Under the pieces are notes generated by a model that was not told the origin of the DNA, made no database searches, and saw only the letters and a list, made by a program, of their open reading frames with translations. A stretch of DNA of 64,000 nucleotides, from assembly GCF_016734815.1 (NCBI RefSeq), contig NZ_JAERQF010000015.1, forward strand, positions 1-64,000. Reading direction: 5' to 3'. The translations under genes and the position numbers were made by a program. Of the stretch, positions 8,822 to 17,008 are shown piece after piece. This stretch comes from Hymenobacter rubidus (lineage in GTDB: Bacteria > Bacteroidota > Bacteroidia > Cytophagales > Hymenobacteraceae). Position 1 is the stretch's first letter. Each line of letters starts with the position of its first letter.

Positions 8822-9009
8822 GCGTCATGCAGAGCGCAGCATCTTGCCTGCGTAAGTAAATCAAACGCCTGTCATCCTGAGCGCAGCGAAGGACCTTGTC
8901 ACGGATGAACGGTTAGCAGTAATCAATCGGTGCAGCCGTGACAAGGTCCTTCGCTGCGCTCAGGATGACAAACGGCGCACGCGAGATGCTTCGCTCCGCT
9001 CTGCATGAC
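8822..9009. repeat. CATGACG-family palindrome, copy 3, enclosing a second palindrome
   Basis: The outer arms 8823-8852 and 8977-9009 belong to the CATGACG family. Inside them sits a perfect 34-base inverted repeat, 8871-8904 with 8936-8969, of a different word (GTCATCCTGAGCGCAGCGAAGG). It looks as if one repeat unit inserted into another. It occupies most of the gap between the divergent ndh and fdhD genes. Confidence 0.9.
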
Positions 9010-9085
9010 CGCCCAGCTGCGTAACCATACACCAAAACCCGTTTCCGCCTTCAGTGCTTATACAAGCCCACCCAAGCCCTTGCTC

Positions 9086-10018
9086 ATGCAACCAGCCATC
9101 TTGCTCCCCGCCGCCAGCTATGAATTTGCCCGCATCCAAAAAGTGAGCGGCTCCGGCCCGCCCGTGCCGGCCTCCGACCAACTAGCTGCCGAGGAACCGC
9201 TGGAAATCCGCGTGGGCTACGAGGCAGACGGGCAGCGCCAGCACCGCACCCTGTCCGTGACCATGCGCACGCCCGGCCACGACGAGGAGCTGGCCGCCGG
9301 GTTCCTGCTCACCGAAGGCCTGATTCAGGCCAAAGCCGACCTGCTGGGCATCCTTCCCTGCCCCGATGTGCAGAAGGCCGAAGAAGCCGGCAACGTGGTC
9401 CGCGCCGAGTTGGCGGCCCACGTCCAGGTCAATTTTCAGGCAATGGAGCGGCACTTCTACACCAGCTCCAGCTGCGGCGTGTGCGGCAAAACCAGCATCG
9501 ACGCCGTGCGCAACGCTTCCTGTCCGGTGCTGCCCGCCGATGGCCCGCACGTCCGCGCCGCTGTGATTCATCAGCTGCCCGCGCGGCTGCGGGCGGCCCA
9601 GGCTGGCTTCGAGCAAACGGGTGGGCAGCACGCCTCGGCGCTGTTCACGCCCGAAGGGGAATTGCTGCTCTTGCGCGAAGACGTGGGCCGGCACAATGCC
9701 CTCGACAAGGTCATTGGCGCCGCCCTGCTGGCCGACTGGCTGCCTTTGCACCAGCACATTTTGCTCGTGAGTGGCCGCGTCAGCTTCGAGCTGGTGCAGA
9801 AGGCGGCGGCGGCTGGCATTGGCGTGCTGGCCGCCGTGGGGGCACCCAGCAGCCTGGCCGTACAAGCCGCCGGGAGCTTCGGCATGACGGTGCTGGGCTT
9901 CGTGCGCAACGAGCGGTTCAACATCTACAGCCACGGCTGGCGCGTAACGGGCGCCGCAATGGTGCCCGCAGAACCTGCTGCGTCTTCTGCGCAACCCTGC
10001 GCGCCCTGTGCGGGCTGA
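9086..10018 (+). CDS. fdhD: Formate dehydrogenase accessory sulfurtransferase FdhD
   Basis: 310 residues from the ATG at 9086; the frame opens earlier, at 9005, but that part lies in the repeat and is not family-like. The catalytic SSSCGVCGK motif has Cys130 and Cys133, equivalent to Cys121/Cys124 of E. coli FdhD, which pass sulfur from a cysteine desulfurase to the molybdenum bis-MGD cofactor. The LREDVGRHNALDK and LVSGRVSFELVQKA blocks are also classic. The molybdoenzyme gene 550 bases downstream is the obvious client. The extreme C terminus (PCAPCAG) is cysteine-rich and probably not conserved. Confidence 0.93.
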   Translation: MQPAILLPAASYEFARIQKVSGSGPPVPASDQLAAEEPLEIRVGYEADGQRQHRTLSVTMRTPGHDEELAAGFLLTEGLIQAKADLLGILPCPDVQKAEEAGNVVRAELAAHVQVNFQAMERHFYTSSSCGVCGKTSIDAVRNASCPVLPADGPHVRAAVIHQLPARLRAAQAGFEQTGGQHASALFTPEGELLLLREDVGRHNALDKVIGAALLADWLPLHQHILLVSGRVSFELVQKAAAAGIGVLAAVGAPSSLAVQAAGSFGMTVLGFVRNERFNIYSHGWRVTGAAMVPAEPAASSAQPCAPCAG

Positions 10019-10095
10019 AAAGTTGCCAGCAATGTTAAATTCCGGCAACGGCTTCGGGGCCCAGCCGTTAAACTTTTAGCGCCAATCTTGCCCCT

Positions 10096-10443
10096 ATGAA
10101 ACTACGCATCGAAGACGACACCCTCCGCCTGCGCCTCTCCGATGGCGAGGTGCAGGAATTTGCCCAAAACGGTCGCGTGGAAAGCGCGGTACACTTTGGC
10201 CTCAACCCCGAACAGCGACTCACCTATGCCCTGGAGCGCGGCTCCGAGCCCGCCCAAACGCTGCCCAACGTGGAACCCGTGCAGGTGCACTACGAGCCGG
10301 GCGCGCTCACGGTCTTGGTCCCGTTCGCACTGGCCAAGGCGTGGGTCGAAACCGACCAAAACGGCTTTTCGCACGACTTGCCACTGGCTGAAAACCAGCA
10401 CCTCCGCATTCTGGTTGAAAAGGACCTGGATTGCCGACACTGA
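10096..10443 (+). CDS. Small conserved hypothetical protein of the molybdoenzyme cluster
   Basis: 115 residues, acidic, no signal peptide or membrane helix. It begins MKLRIEDDTLRLRL, has regularly alternating strands (VQVHYEPGALTVLVP) and ends with two histidine/cysteine-bearing residues (LDCRH). It is probably an all-beta cytosolic protein. It sits between fdhD and the molybdoenzyme on the same strand, so a role in cofactor or enzyme maturation is plausible but not shown. I do not recognise the family with certainty. Confidence 0.6.
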   Translation: MKLRIEDDTLRLRLSDGEVQEFAQNGRVESAVHFGLNPEQRLTYALERGSEPAQTLPNVEPVQVHYEPGALTVLVPFALAKAWVETDQNGFSHDLPLAENQHLRILVEKDLDCRH

Positions 10444-10450
10444 AGAAGTG

Positions 10451-10567
10451 TTGAGGGTTGAGTTTTGAATGTTGAGTGCGCGCGACGAACCAGTCAGCGC
10501 GTATCCGAAACCCGATAAGCTTGACGCTCTATAAACGCCACATTCAACATTCAAAACTCAACCCTCA
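10451..10567. repeat. Inverted repeat (TTGAATGTTGAG family)
   Basis: Arms 10451-10478 (TTGAGGGTTGAGTTTTGAAT onward) and 10541-10567 are almost perfect reverse complements, separated by about 60 bases. The downstream arm ends two bases before the ATG of the molybdoenzyme, so the hairpin would lie in its leader. Confidence 0.85.
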
Positions 10568-10569
10568 GG

Positions 10570-13119
10570 ATGGAAGACTCCCCGCAAAACGACCCGAGCA
10601 AAGCCGGCAAAACCCACCAGCAGGGCGCCGAAGACAACGCCCCCAAAAGCGGCGAGCGCCCCGACCAAGGCAGCGCCCCGGCCCCCAACCACTACCGCTC
10701 CGACCCCAACCGAACGCACGTGCACGCCCATATTCCGGCCCCCGACGTGGCCAACGCCAAATACGAGCACCCCATTCTGGCGCAGCCGCCCGAAGCCCTT
10801 ACCGGCCTCAAGCTGGAAGAACGGGCCAAGGTGGCGGCCGGCGTCACGGCCGTTATCAAGTCCATGCAGTTCAGCTGGACGGAGGGCGGCGTGGGGCGCG
10901 GCACCAAGGCCCTGCTGGGCCTGAACCAAAAAGATGGGTTCGACTGCTCCAGCTGCGCCTGGCCCGACCCCGACGAGCACCGCTCGGTGGCCGAGTTCTG
11001 CGAGAACGGCGCCAAAGCCACCGCATCGGACGCCGCCGACCGCGCCGCCGGCCCCGAGTTTTTTGCCAAGTACAGCCTGGCCGAACTCTCGCGCATGACC
11101 GACCGCGACCAGAACAACGCCGGCCGCCTCACGCACCCCCTGGTGAAGCGCCCCGGCGACAACCACTACTCGCCCATTGCCTGGCCCGATGCCTTCGACC
11201 TGATTGCCCGGGAGCTGAACGCGCTGGATTCGCCCGACGAAGCCGTGTTTTACACCTCGGGCAAAATCCCGAATGAGCCCGCGTTTCTGTTCCAGCTGTT
11301 TGCCCGGCAGTTCGGCACCAATAACCTGCCCGACTGCTCCAATATGTGCCACGAAAGCAGCGGCTCGGCCCTCACGCCCACGCTGGGCCTGGGCAAAGGC
11401 TCGGTGACTCTCAACGACTTGCACGACGCCGAGGTTATCCTCATCATTGGCCAGAACCCCGGCACCAACCACCCGCGGATGCTCTCGGCCCTGCAAAAGG
11501 CCAAGCGCAACGGCGCCAAAATCATCAGCGTGAACCCGCTGATTGAAGCCGGCCTCAACCACTTCCGCAACCCGCAGGACTTCATGAATCCGCTCCGGGC
11601 GCTGGGGGCCCTCATGGGCGACGGCACTCCGATAACCGACGTGTTTCTGCAAGTGCGCGTCGACGGTGACATGGCCTTGCTGCGCGGCATCATGAAGCAC
11701 CTGTTTGAGGCCGAGGACCTGAACCCCGGCCAGGTGGTGGACAAAAAATTCATCGATGAGTTCACCGTGGGCTTCGCGGAGTTTGAGCAGAACATCCGGA
11801 GCACCAGTTGGGAAGAAATCGAGGAAATCAGCGGCATCAGCCGGGCCCAGCTGCTGGAAGCGGCCAACCTCATTGCCACCAAGCAGAAAATCATCACCTG
11901 CTGGGCCATGGGCGTCACGCAGCAGCGTCAGGGCGTGCAAACCATCCAGGAGATTGTCAATTTGCAGCTCCTCAAGGGCGCTATCGGCAAGCCCGGCGCG
12001 GGCACCTGCCCGGTGCGCGGCCACTCCAACGTGCAGGGCGACCGCACGATGGGCATCTGGGAGCGCATGCCCAAAACCTTTCTCGACGGTCTGCAAAAGG
12101 AATTTGGCTTCACGCCGCCCACCAAGGACGGCTTCGATGTGGTCGAATCCATCAAGGCCATGCGCCTGGGGCACACCAAGGTGTACTTCAGCCTGGGTGG
12201 CAACCTGCTGGCCGCCGGCCCCGACACCGAGATGATTGCCGATGCCATGCGCCGGCAGAAACTCACCGTTTTTGTGGCCACCAAGCTCAACCGCGGCCAC
12301 CTTACCACCGGCGAAACCAGCCTGCTGCTGCCCACCTTCGCCCACGTCGACATCGACATGCAGAAATCGGGGCATCAAATGACCTCCTGCGAAAACTCGA
12401 TGGGCATCGTGAGCCAGAACAAGGGCATTCTGGTGCCCCTGGCCGGCGACCAGCTCAGCGAGGTGGCCATCATCAGCGGGGTGGCCATCGCCACGCTGGG
12501 CGGCCGGCTGAAGGGCGACTGGGTGGCCATGACGGAGAATTACGACGTCATCCGCGACCACATTGCCCGCGTCATTCCCGGCTTCGAAGAGTTTAACCTG
12601 AAGTTGCGCAAGCCGGGCGGGTTTTACCTGCCCAACGGCCCGCGCGAACGCAAGTTCACCACGCCCGACGGCAAGGCCCACTTCACCAAAACTACCCTGG
12701 AAAAGTACGAGCTGGAGCCCGACCAGCTCATTCTGATGACGGTGCGCTCGCACGACCAATTCAACACCACCATCTACGAGTACAACGACCGGTACCGCGG
12801 CGTGCACGGCGAGCGCCGCGTGCTGTTCATGAACCCGGCCGACATGGCCGCCCGCGGCATCAAAGCCAAAGACCTCATCGACATCACCAGCCACTACAAA
12901 GGCGAGCAGCGCCGGGTAGAAAAGTTCGTGGCCGTGCCCTACGACATCCCGAAAGGCAACGTTTCGGCTTACTTCCCGGAGGCTAACCCGCTGGTGCCCA
13001 TTGGTAGCGTGGCCAAAATCAGCAACACGCCCACTTCCAAATACGTGGTGGTAACGGTGGTGCCCACCGCCGTGAACAACGACGTGCGCATCAAGGAGCT
13101 GGAGAAAATGATGGCGTAA
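10570..13119 (+). CDS. Molybdopterin oxidoreductase, FdhF/YdeP family
   Basis: 849 residues, cytosolic. After a low-complexity, Pro/Asp-rich N terminus of about 80 residues comes FDCSSCAWPDP (near 122-132), the signature of the YdeP branch of the DMSO-reductase superfamily. That branch has this short cysteine cluster instead of the full formate-dehydrogenase set. Later blocks such as TSGKIPNEPAF, SNMCHESSG, GQNPGTNHPRM, SVNPLIEAGLNHFRNP and GHSNVQGDRTMGI are molybdopterin-binding segments. FdhD upstream would sulfurate its cofactor. The substrate of YdeP-type enzymes is not established; in E. coli ydeP is linked to acid resistance. Formate oxidation should not be assumed. Confidence 0.85.
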   Translation: MEDSPQNDPSKAGKTHQQGAEDNAPKSGERPDQGSAPAPNHYRSDPNRTHVHAHIPAPDVANAKYEHPILAQPPEALTGLKLEERAKVAAGVTAVIKSMQFSWTEGGVGRGTKALLGLNQKDGFDCSSCAWPDPDEHRSVAEFCENGAKATASDAADRAAGPEFFAKYSLAELSRMTDRDQNNAGRLTHPLVKRPGDNHYSPIAWPDAFDLIARELNALDSPDEAVFYTSGKIPNEPAFLFQLFARQFGTNNLPDCSNMCHESSGSALTPTLGLGKGSVTLNDLHDAEVILIIGQNPGTNHPRMLSALQKAKRNGAKIISVNPLIEAGLNHFRNPQDFMNPLRALGALMGDGTPITDVFLQVRVDGDMALLRGIMKHLFEAEDLNPGQVVDKKFIDEFTVGFAEFEQNIRSTSWEEIEEISGISRAQLLEAANLIATKQKIITCWAMGVTQQRQGVQTIQEIVNLQLLKGAIGKPGAGTCPVRGHSNVQGDRTMGIWERMPKTFLDGLQKEFGFTPPTKDGFDVVESIKAMRLGHTKVYFSLGGNLLAAGPDTEMIADAMRRQKLTVFVATKLNRGHLTTGETSLLLPTFAHVDIDMQKSGHQMTSCENSMGIVSQNKGILVPLAGDQLSEVAIISGVAIATLGGRLKGDWVAMTENYDVIRDHIARVIPGFEEFNLKLRKPGGFYLPNGPRERKFTTPDGKAHFTKTTLEKYELEPDQLILMTVRSHDQFNTTIYEYNDRYRGVHGERRVLFMNPADMAARGIKAKDLIDITSHYKGEQRRVEKFVAVPYDIPKGNVSAYFPEANPLVPIGSVAKISNTPTSKYVVVTVVPTAVNNDVRIKELEKMMA

Positions 13120-13273
13120 CCTCACCTCCGGTCCCTCTCCTTAGCAGAGGGGAGCCATGCTGAACAACTTAAATTCACCCTATAGCAAAAAGCCCCGATT
13201 CATTTCTGAATCGGGACTTTTCTGTAATTCATCAGGCTCCCCTCTCCTTGGGAGAGGGGCTGGGAACGAGGTT
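13118..13273. repeat. Inverted repeat of the gagagggg family around a terminator
   Basis: Imperfect arms 13118-13156 (starting AACCTCACCTCCGG) and 13235-13273 (ending ACGAGGTT) enclose a separate terminator hairpin. One arm overlaps the TAA of the molybdoenzyme and the other overlaps the stop of hemA on the opposite strand, so the unit exactly fills the convergent gap. Confidence 0.75.
13186..13221. terminator. Bidirectional terminator between molybdoenzyme and hemA
   Basis: A run of A, then GCCCCGATTCA, a short loop, TGAATCGGGAC and a run of T form a stem with A and T tracts on both sides, suited to ending transcription from both convergent genes. Confidence 0.8.
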
Positions 13274-14543
13274 ACACCGGTTCGCCCTGCTTCTCCAAAT
13301 CGAACAGCTCGCCCAGCAACTCCACCAGCTGGCCGGCGTCGTCGCGCTTGCAGGCGGCTTTCAGTTGCAGCACGTGTTGCTTGAGCACCTTTTGCATCAA
13401 GGAGCGGGTGGCTTCGTCCAGGAGCTTGCTTTCGGCCGGGGTGGCTTTTTTCTGGAAGCGGTCCAACTCTTCCTGGCGCAACTGCTCCAGGCTGGCTTTT
13501 ACTTTTTGAATGATGGGCGACACCATCATTTCCTTGGCCCAGTCGTTCAGGCCGGCAAGGCTTTCGGCAATGATGGCGCGCACCTGCGGCACGGCCGCCA
13601 GGCGCATTTCCAGCGCAGCCGAGGCCTTGCTCTGGATGGCGTCGATGTTATAAACCAGCACGCCGGGCACCTGCTCTACCTCGGCCGCAATGCTGCGCGG
13701 CACGCTCAGGTCAATAAAAAACTTGAAGCTGAGCACGTCGAGGTGCTGCACCAGTTCTTTGGTGAAGAAAGGCTCGGCGCGGTTGATGGAGGAAATGATG
13801 ACGTCGGCTTCTTTGAGGGCGGGCATCAGGTCTTCAAACTCCACGATGCGCATGTTGCACTCCTCGGCCAGCGCTTCGGCTTTGGCGCGGGTGCGGTTGC
13901 ACAGCACCACTTCGCCGAAAGCCTTGCTGGCGGCCAGGTGGCGGCACACATCGGCCCCGATTTCGCCCAGGCCCACCACCAATACCTTGGGATTGGCTAC
14001 GTCGGCGGTCAATTCTTCCACCAGCTCCAGGGCTGCGTAGCTCACGGAGGCCGCGCCGTCGCGGAAGCTGGTTTCGGTCTGCACGCGCTTGTTGGTGAAG
14101 AAAACCGTGTGCAGCAGGCGGTGCAGAAACGGCCCGGCGGCGTCGGCATCGGCGGCCCACTGGTAGGCCATCTTCACTTGGTTGCTGATTTGCAGGTCGC
14201 CCACCACCTGGGCATCAAGGCCCATGGCTACTTCGAAGAGGTGCTGCACGGCCGCGTCGGCCTTGGGTAGCAGGTCGAAGTAGGGCAGGAACTGGCCCAC
14301 GTCGGGGCGGCCTTTGAGGTGGCCCAGGGCGAAGATGATTTCACGGCTGCGGTCGTCCTCGGCGGCGTAGTACACCTCGGTGCGGTTGCAGGTGCTGAGC
14401 ACGAGCAAGTCGCTGAGGCCCAGCTCGTGGTGCAGCGTATGCAGGAAACGACGGCAGGCGGCCTCGTCCAGCGAAAGCAGCTCGCGGATGGCCAGCGGGG
14501 CTTTCTTAAATGAGAGGCTAACGGCCTTGAACGGATGCGACAT
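13272..14543 (-). CDS. hemA: Glutamyl-tRNA reductase
   Basis: 423 residues from the ATG at 14543; upstream in-frame codons to 14609 look non-native. It catalyses NADPH-dependent reduction of Glu-tRNA(Glu) to glutamate-1-semialdehyde, the first step of C5 tetrapyrrole synthesis. STCNRTEVY holds the nucleophilic Cys52; VVGLGEIGADV is the NADPH-binding Rossmann loop; the C-terminal 100 residues form the helical dimerisation region. No other heme gene is adjacent. A -7 box lies 28 bases upstream. Confidence 0.95.
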   Translation of the reverse strand: MSHPFKAVSLSFKKAPLAIRELLSLDEAACRRFLHTLHHELGLSDLLVLSTCNRTEVYYAAEDDRSREIIFALGHLKGRPDVGQFLPYFDLLPKADAAVQHLFEVAMGLDAQVVGDLQISNQVKMAYQWAADADAAGPFLHRLLHTVFFTNKRVQTETSFRDGAASVSYAALELVEELTADVANPKVLVVGLGEIGADVCRHLAASKAFGEVVLCNRTRAKAEALAEECNMRIVEFEDLMPALKEADVIISSINRAEPFFTKELVQHLDVLSFKFFIDLSVPRSIAAEVEQVPGVLVYNIDAIQSKASAALEMRLAAVPQVRAIIAESLAGLNDWAKEMMVSPIIQKVKASLEQLRQEELDRFQKKATPAESKLLDEATRSLMQKVLKQHVLQLKAACKRDDAGQLVELLGELFDLEKQGEPV

Positions 14544-14570
14544 AGATGAAATCGGTACGAAACCGGGCTG

Positions 14571-14578
14571 CAAAATTA
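14571..14578 (-). promoter_or_regulatory. Candidate -7 box for hemA
   Basis: On the minus strand this reads TAATTTTG, an exact match to the Bacteroidota -7 consensus TAnnTTTG, 28 bases before the chosen start of hemA. No convincing -33 TTG lies at the ideal spacing. Confidence 0.55.
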
Positions 14579-14750
14579 CGGCAGGAATCGGCAAGTATGA
14601 AACATGCATACCAAACCCGTGGTTCGGGCCGGCTATGTATTTCCCCGCGGGCCATGGGGGCGCGGCGCCAGGGCCCGCCGCAGCTCTTGGCGTACTCGGC
14701 GCCGGGGCGCGCCGGGTTGCCTAAAGCGGGGAGCGAGCTATTTTCGTGGC

Positions 14751-15836
14751 GTGTCTTGCTCTTCGTTGTTTTTCAGCCTGGCTGCGGGCTTCCTGCTGGC
14801 GTGGCCGGTGGCGGCCCAGCCCGGCGTGCCGGAGCTCGACGCAGCCTACGCCCGTCGCTACCGCGTGAAAACGGTGCGCGTGCTGGAAGGAAATCCGGAC
14901 GACCCCGAGGTACTGCGCGTGAAGGAAACCTACCGGTTTGCTGCCTCGGGCCGGCTGCTGGCCCACCACAATCCGGGGCTGGAGGCCGCCCGCGAAAACA
15001 CGCGGAGCGGCCACGACTACCGCGACGAAGCAGAGCCGGACGCCCTGGGCCGCGTAGGGGTGTCGCGTCGCTACGTGGACGACCAGCTTGACGCCACCAC
15101 GTACCTGAGTTACGACGAGCGAACCCCGTTGTTGCAACAAGTAATTCGGGAGCTCACCTTTTATCCCGTGGCCGATTATATGCCCGGCGGCGGCTTCTAC
15201 GACCTGCGCCATGCCTACGATGCCCGCGGCAACCGGGTGGAAACCGTGTCCGGTCCAAGCTTTCAGGTAGGCGAAACCAACCTGGGAAGCCGCCAGGTAT
15301 GCGCCTACGACGCGCAACACCGCCTCATCGCCTATACCGAGTACAAGCAGCTGTTTCTGCCCGAGGTGCTGGATTCTACTTACTACAACGCCGCCGGCTT
15401 GGTGACACGCCAGGCAAAGTACCACTGGGGGCCGCGCGGGCAGCCGGAGCTGTACCAGCTGCAACTGGTGACCTACGACGCGCGCCACCGCCCTACCGGT
15501 GGCCTCAGCCTCGACCGGGACAGCCAGGGCTGGCAAAACATCCGCACCATCCGCTACCGACCCGACGGGCAGCTGCTGGAAGAGGTGGACTACACCGCCA
15601 CGTTCCGGCGGCCGGCCACCGTGGCCCAGGCCCTGCGCCGCACCGCCGATACCCTGCGTGCCGCCCCCGACGGCAAGGTGGAGCGCGCCACCTACCGCTA
15701 CAACGCCCACGGCCAGCTGGTGGAGTGGCGCCGAACCCTGACAGATGGCTGGGGCCACGGGCTGGGACCGCATTTCGGCCCGGTCGTATACCTCACCCGG
15801 TGGGAGTTCGACTATTACCCCCGGCGGGGCCGGTAA
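14751..15836 (+). CDS. Secreted protein with YD/RHS-like repeats
   Basis: 361 residues if translation starts at the GTG at 14751, chosen because it gives a clean signal peptide (VSCSSLFFSLAAGFLLAWPVAAQ); the open frame from 14604 adds an Arg/Gly-rich stretch unlike real protein. The mature part contains at least six YD-type units: YDARGNRVETV, YDAQHRLIAY, YNAAGLVTRQ, YDARHRPTGG, YRPDGQLLEE and YNAHGQLVEW. RHS/YD repeats usually build large toxin or adhesin shells; here they form a small free-standing periplasmic or surface protein with no toxin tail. The function is unknown. Confidence 0.65.
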   Translation: MSCSSLFFSLAAGFLLAWPVAAQPGVPELDAAYARRYRVKTVRVLEGNPDDPEVLRVKETYRFAASGRLLAHHNPGLEAARENTRSGHDYRDEAEPDALGRVGVSRRYVDDQLDATTYLSYDERTPLLQQVIRELTFYPVADYMPGGGFYDLRHAYDARGNRVETVSGPSFQVGETNLGSRQVCAYDAQHRLIAYTEYKQLFLPEVLDSTYYNAAGLVTRQAKYHWGPRGQPELYQLQLVTYDARHRPTGGLSLDRDSQGWQNIRTIRYRPDGQLLEEVDYTATFRRPATVAQALRRTADTLRAAPDGKVERATYRYNAHGQLVEWRRTLTDGWGHGLGPHFGPVVYLTRWEFDYYPRRGR

Positions 15837-15859
15837 GGCCGTTGGCGGGGTGGAGGCGG

Positions 15860-15867
15860 TACCTTTG
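15860..15867 (+). promoter_or_regulatory. -7 box directly before the DMT transporter
   Basis: TACCTTTG matches TAnnTTTG and ends five bases before the ATG at 15872. Transcription would begin at or next to the start codon, predicting a leaderless mRNA. Confidence 0.6.
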
Positions 15868-15871
15868 TGGC

Positions 15872-16906
15872 ATGGCTTTCCCAATCCCACCCGCCCACTC
15901 GGCCGCACCTGCGCCGGTGGCGCCAAAACGCCCCGTAACTGATGCCGACCACCCGGGCACCACCGACCAAACCGCTTCGCTCGAAGCCACCGAAGCGCTG
16001 CCTGCGCCCGTTCCGGCGGCTACCGCCCCCCTGGCGTGGGTGCTGCTGGTTGTGCTGGCCTCCATCTGGGGCACGTCGTTTATCCTGATGAAAAAAGGGC
16101 TGGTTGTTTTTTCGGCCCTGGAACTGGGCGCCACCCGCGTGAGCGTGGCGGCGCTGCTGCTGCTGCCGTTTGCCCTGCGCCACGTGGGGCGGGTGGAGCG
16201 CAGCCGCTTCAAGTGGCTGGCGCTGAGTGGGGTGGTGGGCACACTGATTCCGGCCTTCCTCTTTGCTTACGCCGAAACCCGGCTGGCCTCGGGGCTGGCG
16301 GGCGTGCTCAATGCCCTCACGGTGGTGTTCACGCTGCTGGTGGGGGCGCTGCTGTTTGGGCAGCGGCTTACGGGCCTGCGGGTGCTGGGCATCGCGCTGG
16401 GGCTGGCGGGCACGGTGGTGATGCTGCAACTGGGCGGTAGTGGCGGCGATGCCACGCCGGCCGGCGAGGGCAACGCCTGGTATGGCCTGTACATCCTGAT
16501 AGCTACCATCGGCTACGGCCTGAGTGTGAACGTTATCAAGTACAAGCTCGGCGGGCTCACCCCGGTGGCCGTCACGTCGGTGCTGCTGCTGCTTATTGGC
16601 GGGCCGGCGCTGGCGTATCTGCTGCTCGGCACCGGGTTCCGGCACAAGCTGGCCACCGTGCCGGGTGCGTGGGCCGCCTTTGGCTACATCGCGCTGCTGG
16701 CCACCATGAGCACGGCCGTGGCCATGGTGTTGTTCAATCGACTCATTCAGCAGTCTACGGCACTGTTTGCCTCATCGAGTACCTACTTAATTCCCATTGT
16801 AGCCCTGGCCTGGGGCGCCTTGGATGGCGAAGCATTCAACCTGTGGCACTTTGTGGGCATGGTGGTGATACTGGCGGGCGTGCTGATTATCCACCGGGCG
16901 CGGTAG
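15872..16906 (+). CDS. DMT superfamily transporter (EamA-type)
   Basis: 344 residues. After a Pro/Ala-rich cytosolic tail of about 50 residues there are ten hydrophobic segments arranged as two EamA repeats. The first repeat carries IWGTSFILMKKG and ARLASGLA-like motifs; the second carries a typical final block (YLIPIVALAWGALDGE). The family exports or imports small metabolites such as amino acids and purines; the substrate cannot be read from sequence. The start at 15872 is supported by the -7 box just upstream, although the frame opens much earlier inside the preceding gene. Confidence 0.85.
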   Translation: MAFPIPPAHSAAPAPVAPKRPVTDADHPGTTDQTASLEATEALPAPVPAATAPLAWVLLVVLASIWGTSFILMKKGLVVFSALELGATRVSVAALLLLPFALRHVGRVERSRFKWLALSGVVGTLIPAFLFAYAETRLASGLAGVLNALTVVFTLLVGALLFGQRLTGLRVLGIALGLAGTVVMLQLGGSGGDATPAGEGNAWYGLYILIATIGYGLSVNVIKYKLGGLTPVAVTSVLLLLIGGPALAYLLLGTGFRHKLATVPGAWAAFGYIALLATMSTAVAMVLFNRLIQQSTALFASSSTYLIPIVALAWGALDGEAFNLWHFVGMVVILAGVLIIHRAR

Positions 16907-16907
16907 G

Positions 16908-17008
16908 ACGCTTTCGGCTTAATGAGGAATGAGGAATGAGGAATTGGAAATTGGGCTTCTAGGCTCAAAATTCCTCATTCCTCATTCCTCATTAAGCCGA
17001 AGGCGTTA
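16908..17008. repeat. Long hairpin between convergent genes (AATGAGG repeats)
   Basis: Arms of about 37 bases, 16908-16944 and 16972-17008, with one mismatch, contain three tandem copies of AATGAGG followed on the other side by CATTCCT copies. The right arm overlaps the stop codon of the LpxR-like gene. The hairpin separates two convergent genes and may act as a terminator for both, though it has no T tract. Confidence 0.8.

Noticed and set aside
9005..9085. An earlier start for FdhD
   Set aside because: The added 27 codons lie in or next to a palindrome and do not match the family.
10558..13125. An 855-residue open frame antisense to the molybdoenzyme gene
   Set aside because: GC-rich codon bias produces long open frames on the other strand; its His/Gly/Val-rich composition is unlike a real protein, and the sense frame has clear family motifs.
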